Positions 27,246-34,652 of a stretch of DNA of 64,000 bases are shown one piece after another. Under the pieces are notes generated by a model. That model was given only the letters and a program-made list of their open reading frames with translations, did no database searches and was not told the DNA's origin. How positions within the stretch are numbered: position 1 is the first letter of the stretch; each line of letters opens with the position of its first letter. The position numbers and the translations under genes are program-made. This DNA is from DASUXY01 sp035301985. GTDB lineage: Bacteria > Bacillota > Bacilli > Bacillales > Amphibacillaceae. The stretch spans positions 151,191 through 215,190 of the forward strand of contig DATGTE010000028.1 of the NCBI GenBank assembly GCA_035301985.1, given 5' to 3'.

Positions 27246-27416
27246 TCACGATAGGACGTGGATAATGGTTGCGATAGAGAAAAATCCAAACACTAAAGCT
27301 GAGAGTCCAGAAAATATTAAAGCTAACATGTTTTTAAATTTCAATTGGCGAATCACTGAAACTACAGAAATGATTGCAACAATTAGTAGTATGATTCCTA
27401 ACACGAGATGTTCCAT
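27246..27416 (-). CDS. yqgW: DUF2759 small membrane protein (YqgW-like)
   Basis: 56 residues, too short for usual gene finding. The minus-strand reading from ATG 27416 gives MEHLVLGIILLIVAIISVVS, a basic turn RQLKFKN and a second hydrophobic helix: a two-span membrane protein. AGGAGGATG lies nine bases upstream. Resembles the DUF2759 family that sits between yqgS and yqgX in Bacilli. The plus-strand open frame covering the same bases lacks a ribosome binding site and is a shadow. Function unknown. Confidence 0.8.
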   Translation of the reverse strand: MEHLVLGIILLIVAIISVVSVIRQLKFKNMLALIFSGLSALVFGFFSIATIIHVLS

Positions 27417-27559
27417 GTCATTACATCCTCCTTGTCATATCCCGATATGTTTGATATAGGAATTGCATTTGTATTATTATGTATCTATACGCTAGTCATT
27501 ATTTATTCTATAATAATAAATCAATTTTGTCGAGTAATTATCTTCTTGGAGGGTTTAAA

Positions 27560-28186
27560 TTGAACATTAAAACGATGTCGCTCGGCCCACTAGGGACGAA
27601 TTGTTATATCATTTATGATGATCACAATGCTTTAATTGTTGACCCAGGCGGTGATGCGGATCAAGTGAAAGCGTTTATCGAACAGAACAAGCTGATTCCT
27701 CAAGCCATTTTGCTCACACATGCTCACTTTGACCACATCGGCGCAGTCGATGAATTGAGGTCACACTTTAACATCCATGTCTATTTACATGAACAGGAGA
27801 AGTCATGGCTCAGCAATCCTGAATTAAATCGTTCGGTTTTCTTTACAGGAAATGAAATTTCAACGAACGAGCCAGACTGTTTATGGGAACAAGGTGAAAT
27901 GACCATTGCTTCGTTTACCTTTGACGTGATTCATACACCAGGACATTCACCAGGCAGTGTCAGCCTTATTTTCCATGATGATCAATTTGTAATAAGTGGA
28001 GATGCACTATTTAATCGAGGTATTGGGCGAACTGATTTACCTGGAGGAAGCTTTGCTCAATTAGAAAAGAGTTTAAAAGAGGGGTTATATGAACTTCCAG
28101 ATGAATTTACTGTTTTCCCTGGACATGGTCCTAAAACGACAATCGGTGATGAAAAAATGTTGAATCCGTTTGTTTCTGCCAGGTAA
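27560..28186 (+). CDS. yqgX: Metallo-beta-lactamase-fold hydrolase YqgX
   Basis: 208 residues. Metal-binding signature HAHFDHIG, a second histidine in HTPGHSPGSVS, the bridging aspartate in ISGDALF, and a C-terminal FPGHGP. This is the glyoxalase II-like branch of the fold (zinc or iron hydrolase). The frame is open from 27479, but the start is placed at TTG 27560, since TTGGAGGG lies upstream and NIKTMSLGPLGTNCYII is the conserved beginning. In Bacillus relatives act as thioester or hydroxyacylglutathione-like hydrolases; the exact substrate is not deducible. Confidence 0.9.
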   Translation: MNIKTMSLGPLGTNCYIIYDDHNALIVDPGGDADQVKAFIEQNKLIPQAILLTHAHFDHIGAVDELRSHFNIHVYLHEQEKSWLSNPELNRSVFFTGNEISTNEPDCLWEQGEMTIASFTFDVIHTPGHSPGSVSLIFHDDQFVISGDALFNRGIGRTDLPGGSFAQLEKSLKEGLYELPDEFTVFPGHGPKTTIGDEKMLNPFVSAR

Positions 28187-28270
28187 CTGAATGGAGTAAA
28201 AGGTTTTTGTTGAAAAGTTAACTCATGGTTAATCACTTATCAATTGTTCAGCGGCTTGTATAATCGGTAG

Positions 28271-28335
28271 GTTATCTAGCGTCTAGCGCAGTTGTACGCG
28301 GGTAGAGATGTGGGCACGTCGCCAGTCGCCATATG
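28271..28335. repeat. Candidate degenerate intergenic repeat
   Basis: A GC-richer stretch inside an AT-rich gap, beginning near TTATCTAGCGTCTAGCGC, unlike its surroundings. It resembles in style the dispersed intergenic elements of Bacillaceae that contain TCTAGCG-like blocks, but I see no second copy in this window. Confidence 0.25.
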
Positions 28336-28382
28336 GGATTTTTTATATTGCGAATGGTTGCTTGGATTCATTCACATAAAAA

Positions 28383-28422
28383 AACAAAAACCCTGTAAAG
28401 TTATGTAATCAGGGTTTTTGTT
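28383..28422. terminator. Bidirectional terminator between yqgX and yqgY
   Basis: AACAAAAACCCTG (28383-28395) pairs perfectly with CAGGGTTTTTGTT (28410-28422), between convergent genes. Confidence 0.93.
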
Positions 28423-28450
28423 GTTAAATGATCAAGAGATCATTTATGCA

Positions 28451-28693
28451 TTATTGTCCAAATCCTGGTACGAGAATGAATTCTGTATACCATGTGAATC
28501 CGACAAAAAATATTGTACAGTATGCTGCAAACAAATACATGTACATCCGTTCAGAGAGTCGTAAATAACCGACTGTTAGGAAAAAAGCAGTTTGAACGAG
28601 AAAGAGTATTGCAGTCTTATACATATCTCCTACGTAAAACATAACTGTAAATATACCGGTCCAAAAAGCGAGCCCGCGAAATACACGATCCAT
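28451..28693 (-). CDS. yqgY: DUF2626 membrane protein YqgY
   Basis: 80 residues with three membrane segments (about 8-25, 27-45, 50-68), beginning MDRVFRGLAFWTGIFTVMFY and ending in VPGFGQ. AAAGGAGGG precedes the ATG on the minus strand. Recognised as the DUF2626 family, which lies near yqgX in Bacilli. No known function; an integral membrane location is clear from the sequence. Confidence 0.85.
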   Translation of the reverse strand: MDRVFRGLAFWTGIFTVMFYVGDMYKTAILFLVQTAFFLTVGYLRLSERMYMYLFAAYCTIFFVGFTWYTEFILVPGFGQ

Positions 28694-28766
28694 GCTTTTC
28701 CCTCCTTTTATGCTTACCTTTCATAAATATTATAAACGAGGATTACAGTAATGTAAATGAAACATG

Positions 28767-29462
28767 TTAAACTGCGGACAGTTTGGCAGTATATGTGCAG
28801 TTTTCACAACCTTTAAACATGTTTTCATTCTCGACAAATTCAAGATCTGTAAATAAAGACTCAAACATACCTTTTAAAAAGTAAAGGTGCATATTACAGA
28901 CAAGTGAATGATTATTTTGGGCAATTTCTTTAAACGGACAATTATTAATCGTAAAATTGATTTTTTTCTCTTCTGGATTGTAAGACAGATCTGGGTATAA
29001 TCCTAACATCACACCCGCATCTTCTAAGATTTGCACCTTTTGTTCATTTGTGAGTTCCATCGTTGCTTGTGTATGGTAACGTTCCATCACTTGTAATCCA
29101 TATTTTCTACCCGTTTCATATAAAGCTTTTTTTCCAGGTTCACCGAGTTCAGCTAAAGTTTCTAAGGCAATGTTAGCAAAAAGCTTATAGTCACGATGAG
29201 GAAAATTTAATTCAATGACTTTTTCCGATAAGCTGTACAGTCTGCTTGGTCTGCCTCCTCGGCCTGTTTTTTCAGAGTAAGATATCAATAAGTTGATATC
29301 TTCTAGCTTCGTCAAGTGCATTCTGGCAACGTTGGGATGAATATCGAACTGCTCAGAAATTTCATTGACAGTTACAGCTTCGTGATGCTGTACGAGGTAT
29401 TGATAAATTTTAAAGCGCGTTGGATCACTCAATACATTCGTTACTTTTAATGTATGTTCCAT
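28767..29462 (-). CDS. Helix-turn-helix transcriptional regulator with C-terminal sensor domain
   Basis: 231 residues. The N-terminus is an ArsR/DeoR-like winged helix (LSDPTRFKIYQYLVQHHEAV, ARMHLTKLEDINLL, GRGGRPSRLYSL). The C-terminal half ends with cysteines in NNCPFKEIAQ, LVCNMH and FKGCENC, a pattern of metal- or redox-sensing output domains. The frame is open from 29477, but AGGTGG lies inside that extension, so ATG 29462 is preferred. It sits between yqgY and the comG operon; Bacillus has a comparable HTH gene near here. Targets and ligand are unknown. Confidence 0.78.
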   Translation of the reverse strand: MEHTLKVTNVLSDPTRFKIYQYLVQHHEAVTVNEISEQFDIHPNVARMHLTKLEDINLLISYSEKTGRGGRPSRLYSLSEKVIELNFPHRDYKLFANIALETLAELGEPGKKALYETGRKYGLQVMERYHTQATMELTNEQKVQILEDAGVMLGLYPDLSYNPEEKKINFTINNCPFKEIAQNNHSLVCNMHLYFLKGMFESLFTDLEFVENENMFKGCENCTYTAKLSAV

Positions 29463-29588
29463 TGAAATCCACCTCATTACGTTTGTTACTTTTATTATAG
29501 TAGATAAACAACGTTAAAAGGCAGTTTCAGCGGATTTGTTAAAAAGTGTACACAACTTTTCGACAAAATCCGCTATTGGAAAAGATGC

Positions 29589-29972
29589 TTAATCTTTATG
29601 CTTCCTAGAAAGACGCATTATATGCACGACTTCATGTCGATAATTTGTATCCGTTTCAATTTTTAAATCCAACTGCATGTAACGTTCATCACGTGTAGAA
29701 AAAGCTATATTTACTTGTCCAGAAGGGAATTCATAAGATACAGTTCCTTCGGGATGTTTGAATGTCGTTACATCTTCTTTAAATGTAGTTAATCCCATTT
29801 GGATCAATGTTTCGATTTTTGTTTGTTCAATCAATTGCTTCGTCAAGTGGATTTCGTTGCTATAGATATTAATATTTGCTGTAGTGACGATAAATAAGAT
29901 TGCTGTAATGAACATAACATACGGATAAAAAAAACCGTTGTCATTATTCGTAAAAAACGATTGATTTTTCAT
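29589..29972 (-). CDS. comGG: Competence pseudopilus minor component ComGG
   Basis: 127 residues: a hydrophobic N-terminal helix (about 13-33) as in pilins, and a polar C-terminal domain. It lacks a clear prepilin-peptidase cleavage site, as known for ComGG. AAGGAG precedes ATG at 29972; the open frame continues upstream over comGF. Last gene of comG; the minor pilins initiate assembly of the DNA-uptake pseudopilus. The assignment relies on position and size because ComGG is poorly conserved. Confidence 0.8.
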   Translation of the reverse strand: MKNQSFFTNNDNGFFYPYVMFITAILFIVTTANINIYSNEIHLTKQLIEQTKIETLIQMGLTTFKEDVTTFKHPEGTVSYEFPSGQVNIAFSTRDERYMQLDLKIETDTNYRHEVVHIMRLSRKHKD

Positions 29973-30360
29973 ATGTTTCTCCTTGTAACGTAGTGACGGT
30001 CGTTCGGATACCAAACGGAAGAGATGTGAAAGTTAATTGTTGGATATCCGCTAAATAAATTTCATGACCTTTTCCATCGACCTGTCTGCGAATATCTTGT
30101 TGATATTGCGAAATGGTAGCAGTTTGTCCGTTCGCTAATTGTAGATGTAAATTTTCTTCATCAACTGTATATGTTTTTGCCTCTAAAAGGTCATTGCGCA
30201 AAAACATGAAAAACTGTTGTACAGAAATAGCATCATAGTCATGTTCAAATGAGCTTTTTTGTAGAAGTATTGAGAGAAGGGGGAGTGTAATACTTAAAAC
30301 CGTCATGATTAGCAGCATCGACACAATTGAAAACCCGCGATCATCATTTCGTTTTACCAT
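29944..30360 (-). CDS. comGF: Competence minor pseudopilin ComGF
   Basis: About 138 residues. Pilin-like N-terminal segment DRGFSIVSMLLIMTVLSITL and the characteristic RRQVDGKGHEIYLADI near the middle, which matches the RVDGKGH signature of Bacillus ComGF. The start is uncertain: the frame is open to 30408 with methionines at 30408, 30378 and 30360, none with a good ribosome binding site; I chose 30360, which overlaps comGE by 17 bases. Overlaps comGG by 29 bases, so translation is coupled. Confidence 0.82.
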   Translation of the reverse strand: MVKRNDDRGFSIVSMLLIMTVLSITLPLLSILLQKSSFEHDYDAISVQQFFMFLRNDLLEAKTYTVDEENLHLQLANGQTATISQYQQDIRRQVDGKGHEIYLADIQQLTFTSLPFGIRTTVTTLQGETYEKSIVFYE

Positions 30361-30679
30361 ACAAACATATTTTTTCATTCGTTTGTTTAACATTTTTCCA
30401 GTGAGCACATCCTTTAACTAAGTGTTCACGCTTAGAAAATTGAAAAGTAACTTCATTTGCCGCAAATTTTTTCGTATACGTGTCTGGAGTAGCTTTGGAC
30501 TCCCATAAATAAGGTTGTAATTCATCGTGTAATACGTGCGTATACGTACGGCGATCACTTAATATCGTTCGTTCATATTCGATTAATGACACGATGGGAA
30601 CAATTGTTGTGATGACGATGAATACAATCATAAAGGCTAACAACACTTCGATGAGTGTAAACCCGTTATTATTTGACAA
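30344..30679 (-). CDS. comGE: Competence minor pseudopilin ComGE
   Basis: About 111 residues with a type IV pilin N-terminus: NNNGFTLIEVLLAFMIVF (cleavage between G and F, glutamate at mature position 5). The frame is open to ATG 30718, but TTG 30679 is preceded by AAGGTAGGG and overlaps comGD by only 11 bases, so I prefer it; ATG 30718 is the alternative. It is one of the minor pilins needed for pseudopilus assembly. Confidence 0.82.
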   Translation of the reverse strand: MSNNNGFTLIEVLLAFMIVFIVITTIVPIVSLIEYERTILSDRRTYTHVLHDELQPYLWESKATPDTYTKKFAANEVTFQFSKREHLVKGCAHWKNVKQTNEKICLYGKTK

Positions 30680-31094
30680 TGTGATATTCCCTACCTTTAC
30701 CGAGTCGGAAAATGACATGATATTCTCGTTTATTCGTGGTAATGATCATTGTTCCTGGCTTTCTAATCGTTCCGTACGGATTAAATGAAATGTTAGTTAA
30801 TGTTTGGCTTGTAATGGACCACCCGTCTGGTAATGTTCGTTGCGTGGTTTGTTTTTCACCAGGCACAACGATTTCATATGATGTCTTTTTTAAGTTTATT
30901 TGAATCTTTTCATCCGTTCCTAAGGATTGGTTTTGAATGTATAAGAGGTCAGATTGAAAGGTTTGGAAAAACTGTTTTTCTTGTTGTGTTTCGATCGAGT
31001 TAAACAAGAGAGGAGCACTGATTAAGATTAAGATGGACCATATACCGAGGACGAACATCACTTCAAGTAATGTGAATCCGTAGTTGTTTCGCAT
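30669..31094 (-). CDS. comGD: Competence minor pseudopilin ComGD
   Basis: About 141 residues beginning MRNNYGFTLLEVMFVLGIWS, a classical prepilin leader with ComC cleavage between G and F and glutamate five. The remainder is a pseudopilin beta domain ending GKGREYHIVK. ATG 31094 lies five bases after the comGC stop; the ribosome binding site is weak and translation is probably coupled. The open frame to 31157 merely overlaps comGC. Confidence 0.86.
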   Translation of the reverse strand: MRNNYGFTLLEVMFVLGIWSILILISAPLLFNSIETQQEKQFFQTFQSDLLYIQNQSLGTDEKIQINLKKTSYEIVVPGEKQTTQRTLPDGWSITSQTLTNISFNPYGTIRKPGTMIITTNKREYHVIFRLGKGREYHIVK

Positions 31095-31099
31095 CGGTT

Positions 31100-31405
31100 T
31101 TATTTTGGTGCTGATACGCGACCAGCTGAATAAATTAATTTTTTCTGATTGGGACATGTTTTTTGATCTTCTGTTATATATCCCATGCTGACCAATGTAT
31201 TTAAACTGGACGGGTATTGTCCTTCGTCGAGATAATAAGCGTCCACTTGAGCTTGTACAACTGAAACTAACGCGTCACAGCCTTTGTCATGGACTTCTGT
31301 GCTTTTTCCACTTAAGTTGGGGATGATTAGGATGATTAATACAGAAATGACTAATAAAACAATCAGCATTTCAATAAGCGTAAATCCATTATTATTTTTA
31401 AACAT
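31100..31405 (-). CDS. comGC: Major competence pseudopilin ComGC
   Basis: 101 residues. Prepilin leader MFKNNNG then FTLIEMLIVLLVISVLIIL (G7/F8 cleavage, E12), and two cysteines (C43, C84) that form the intramolecular disulfide known in Bacillus ComGC. It polymerises into the pseudopilus that pulls DNA to the membrane receptor ComEA. AAAGGAGAAAAATAT precedes ATG 31405. The best conserved pilin of the operon. Confidence 0.95.
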   Translation of the reverse strand: MFKNNNGFTLIEMLIVLLVISVLIILIIPNLSGKSTEVHDKGCDALVSVVQAQVDAYYLDEGQYPSSLNTLVSMGYITEDQKTCPNQKKLIYSAGRVSAPK

Positions 31406-31418
31406 ATATTTTTCTCCT

Positions 31419-32471
31419 TTACATCGTTTGAATTAGTTGAAACATGGGCCACATTAACGTGATATAAATAAAGATAATCACGCAGGCGATGAGTATGAAA
31501 AAGGCAGGTTGAATCATGGTGATTGTTTTCAAAATTTTCCGGTGGATTTCTTCGGTTAACAGTTGGGCATACGTGGATAAGTCTCTCTCTAATACATCTG
31601 ACTGGATGTTTTTCTGGAAAATTGTCGCAAGTTGATTTTCAACAAAAGTGAACTGAGACATGATCTTCGTTATATAAACTCCCCTCCTAAGCTCATCCGC
31701 CATTAAACGGGAATAGTGAGCGATGATGGGGACGTTTTTTTGCTGCGATAAAATGGTTAAGATCTCTTTAATGGGCATACCTGTTTTTAATAATGTGCTT
31801 AGATGCGTAGCTAATAGGAAAGATGTTTGTAGTCGTAAGTATGTTCGATATATTGGGATGAGGTTGTACACTTTTAGTTGTGTTTGTATACTGACTTTTT
31901 GTTTGTTCAAGTGCCATAGAAATGAAAGGGTAATAATCAATATTGTTCCAATGAGTAACACGTTTCCTAATATATCAATAATCATGATTGAGATCGTTAC
32001 GGTCGTGGAAGCATCAGAGCTTTTTTGGAAAAGATCGATAAAAGAGGGGAGAACCATCTGTTTGAGAAACAGTAACAATAGGAAAAAGATGATACATAAA
32101 ATGAGTGGATAACGAATGATTTGCTGAAACTGTTTAACGTAATCGATTCTTTTTTCAAACATGTGTATGCATTCAATGAGTGTTCCTTCTAAATCTCCAT
32201 TTGCTTGTACGAAAAATAAATAAGATGTAATGGAGGGGTGGAAATGTTGTTTTTCTAAAACATCATCGAGTGAATGACCGTTTTTTAGCAATAAAATGAC
32301 TCTGTCGGCGGTTGGTTCCAGTTGTTTATCCCATCGGATCGTATCCAATGCTTGGAGCAATGAATAACCGTTTGTTAAAGATCGAGATAGCCGACGTAAA
32401 AAACGCAATTGTAATTCATTTGATAGCTTCTGCTTAGAGCATATGAAAAGTTTGTTCGGAAATATACCCAT
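31419..32471 (-). CDS. comGB: Competence pseudopilus assembly membrane protein ComGB
   Basis: 350 residues of the GspF/PilC family: two repeated cytoplasmic domains separated by membrane helices (about 145-165, 190-215 and a C-terminal one near 322-345). It is the inner-membrane platform on which ComGA works. Repeat signatures are LRRLSRSLTNGYSLLQALD and LATHLSTLLKTGMPIKEIL. ATG 32471 follows AGAAGGCG and overlaps the comGA end by 38 bases, a tight coupling. Confidence 0.93.
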   Translation of the reverse strand: MGIFPNKLFICSKQKLSNELQLRFLRRLSRSLTNGYSLLQALDTIRWDKQLEPTADRVILLLKNGHSLDDVLEKQHFHPSITSYLFFVQANGDLEGTLIECIHMFEKRIDYVKQFQQIIRYPLILCIIFFLLLLFLKQMVLPSFIDLFQKSSDASTTVTISIMIIDILGNVLLIGTILIITLSFLWHLNKQKVSIQTQLKVYNLIPIYRTYLRLQTSFLLATHLSTLLKTGMPIKEILTILSQQKNVPIIAHYSRLMADELRRGVYITKIMSQFTFVENQLATIFQKNIQSDVLERDLSTYAQLLTEEIHRKILKTITMIQPAFFILIACVIIFIYITLMWPMFQLIQTM

Positions 32472-33444
32472 AGGCAAACGCCTTCTTTCGTAAGTGATAA
32501 AAAGAGTGTGGTTGGTTTTGCATATTAACACTTTGGCCTTTCAATACTCTCATCAGGAGATCGTCGTATAACAATTCCATGATAGCCGCACGTCTTTTGA
32601 ATGCTTGGTTGATGTGGATCGGGACCAACTGAAGTGCAGCTACTCCGATCAGTGATTGTTGTAATTCTGTTATTTTTAAACCCATTTCTCGTAAACGGTG
32701 GATTGTACCTGGCGCATTTTTAGCATGCAGTGTGCTCAAGACGAGGTGCCCGGTTAAAGAGGCGTCAAATGCAAATTTAGCTGTGTCAGCATCCCGAATT
32801 TCTCCGACCATCAAAATATCTGGATCGTGTCTTAAGGCTGCTTTTAAACCAGCTTGATACGTCATGCCAGCTTTTCTATTCACTTGCACTTGTAAAATAT
32901 TGTCTAATTTCTGTTCGATAGGATCTTCTAAAGTGATCGTTTGATAAGAGGTTTCTTGGATGATTTTTTGTAAAAGAGCATACAGTGTTGTCGACTTTCC
33001 ACTTCCAGTTGGACCGGTAATCAAGATGATGCCTGCCTTATGTTTGACCCATTGCTTGAGGATGTCTGTCTGGTTGGGGAATAAGAAAAGTGAGTCAATC
33101 GCGAGGTTTTCCTCTTGGGGTAGAATGCGGATCGCTAAGCTTTCCCTTTCTTTAACAGGCAGGGTGGATAAGCGAAGATCGTATTTTTTTCCTGCCATCC
33201 GGTGAGAAATGGTTCCGTCCTGTGGTTTGCGAATTTCTCCGATATCCATTCCTGAAGTAAACTTGTAGTATGTGAGCAAAAGATCATAAAGTTGTGATTT
33301 GATCTGTTCGTAAAATGTACGTTGACCGTGAATCCGAAAATAAATATTTGTATAAGTAGATGTGGGATAGAAATGGATATCCGAAGCAAATCGTTTATAA
33401 GCAGCAGCGAGGAGTTTTTTTGATAATGTTGCAGCGACATTCAA
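32434..33444 (-). CDS. comGA: Competence pseudopilus assembly ATPase ComGA
   Basis: 336 residues of the GspE/PilB secretion ATPase family: Walker A GPTGSGKST (144-152), Asp box TITLEDPIEQ, Walker B LMVGEIRDADTA and the His box LSTLHAKNAPG. It powers pseudopilus assembly and is the first gene of comG. The frame is open from 33465, but GGAGGTGA lies nine bases before TTG 33444, making it the likely start. The operon is normally activated by ComK; see the AT-rich palindrome upstream. Confidence 0.95.
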   Translation of the reverse strand: MNVAATLSKKLLAAAYKRFASDIHFYPTSTYTNIYFRIHGQRTFYEQIKSQLYDLLLTYYKFTSGMDIGEIRKPQDGTISHRMAGKKYDLRLSTLPVKERESLAIRILPQEENLAIDSLFLFPNQTDILKQWVKHKAGIILITGPTGSGKSTTLYALLQKIIQETSYQTITLEDPIEQKLDNILQVQVNRKAGMTYQAGLKAALRHDPDILMVGEIRDADTAKFAFDASLTGHLVLSTLHAKNAPGTIHRLREMGLKITELQQSLIGVAALQLVPIHINQAFKRRAAIMELLYDDLLMRVLKGQSVNMQNQPHSFYHLRKKAFAYGYISEQTFHML

Positions 33445-33650
33445 TTTAATCACCTCCATATTCATTGGGTTAATACTTGTTTCGACAGCGTTAGATAAAT
33501 TCCTTCTTTTTTAAAAAAGTTTTTAATGAAATATTCACGGGTGTAAAACGGAACCGAAAGGGAATGATTCTACACATTTTGCTGCTATAGTTTTGTCTTG
33601 CATAAACATCGATTCCAATGCAAAAGCTATAAAAAAGGAGGAGTGATTGT

Positions 33651-33833
33651 ATGTCTCGAAATGAATATATTCAGTTTTTAACGAAAGAATTGTTCACCTA
33701 TATAAATTTACCGACGGCTGATCGTAAAAAGAGAAAAAAAGTGCAGAAAAAGAAAAGAAACCAACTCATCTATCATCGTTGGTTAGGTATGTTACCATTT
33801 TCAATTAAGCTTTTTTTAAAACAGAGTAAATAG
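33651..33833 (+). CDS. yqzE: YqzE-like small protein
   Basis: 60 residues: MSRNEYIQFLTKELFTYINL, a very basic central stretch (KKRKKVQKKKRN) and a C-terminal RWLGMLPFSIKLFLK. The pattern matches the YqzE family that accompanies the comG region in Bacilli. A strong AAAAGGAGGAG precedes ATG 33651. It is divergent from comGA and converges on yqhG. Function unknown. Confidence 0.8.
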   Translation: MSRNEYIQFLTKELFTYINLPTADRKKRKKVQKKKRNQLIYHRWLGMLPFSIKLFLKQSK

Positions 33834-33857
33834 CTGTTTTAGCTATGAAAACTTTAC

Positions 33858-34652
33858 TTACATCGTACGCACTAAATAGAAAAGACCGCCATTGATGATT
33901 GAAATGGATATTCGTGGTTTAAAGCGTTTTGTAATCTCTCGAATTTCCTTAGCTTGTTGCTCTTTTTCCTCCTCGCTTTTCCCTTCGTAAAAATAATTCA
34001 GTAATTGAATTTCTTTCTTTAATTCACGTTGCGATGTATGGGCCCATTCGTAGTCCTTGTTTCTCACATAATTGTCGATCACAGATTGAATACGTTTAAA
34101 ACCACTTCTAATCGTTATCAATGGAGAGATGGTGTAACAGTAATCGCCGATTGTCGTTTGTAAATCAACGTGCTTTAAATGATTCATCATCTCTGATTTC
34201 ATTTCTCCATTTACCAAGTTCAAACCAATTGAAAATAACTCAGCTTTTGTTTGTTGTCCGACATACGTTATTTTTATGTTGACGACAAGCCACGGATGGA
34301 GTTCAGTTTTTGAAAGGGATTGGCGGTCACGAACGCTTTGAAATAATTTTGTAAAACGTTCTCGTGTCTTTAATAGATGTAGAATATGTTGTAGACGGGG
34401 ACTTCCAAAATGAATCCATTCTCCCTGTTGTTCGCGTTGCGATGGGTTCGTGATGAAAGTCAACTTCATCGGTTCTCCCATCTTGCCCATTTTCTTAACA
34501 TAATGCCAATAAAATGGGCGATTCATTAGTGATTGATCCATTTCTTCGGTTAATTGTACAGTCATTACGCCATCTTCATTCCTTAAAATTGTACAATGAT
34601 GAGCATTGAAAAAACGGGATAAAAATGTATTCAAATTAGTAATAGGCATCAT
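33858..34652 (-). CDS. yqhG: YqhG family protein
   Basis: 264 residues without membrane segments; mixed alpha/beta, with HPWLVVNIKITYVG, SIGLNLVNG and a charged helix EGKSEEEKEQQAKEI near the C-terminus. Recognised as YqhG by resemblance and by its overlap with the yqhH helicase gene (17 bases). AAGGAGCAAC precedes two consecutive ATGs (34652, 34649). The persistent pairing of yqhG with yqhH suggests a shared role (inference); no biochemical function is known to me. Confidence 0.82.
   Translation of the reverse strand: MMPITNLNTFLSRFFNAHHCTILRNEDGVMTVQLTEEMDQSLMNRPFYWHYVKKMGKMGEPMKLTFITNPSQREQQGEWIHFGSPRLQHILHLLKTRERFTKLFQSVRDRQSLSKTELHPWLVVNIKITYVGQQTKAELFSIGLNLVNGEMKSEMMNHLKHVDLQTTIGDYCYTISPLITIRSGFKRIQSVIDNYVRNKDYEWAHTSQRELKKEIQLLNYFYEGKSEEEKEQQAKEIREITKRFKPRISISIINGGLFYLVRTM

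Noticed and set aside
27265..27459. 64-codon plus-strand open frame near yqgW
   Set aside because: Lacks a ribosome binding site; the minus strand codes for the DUF2759 protein with a strong one.
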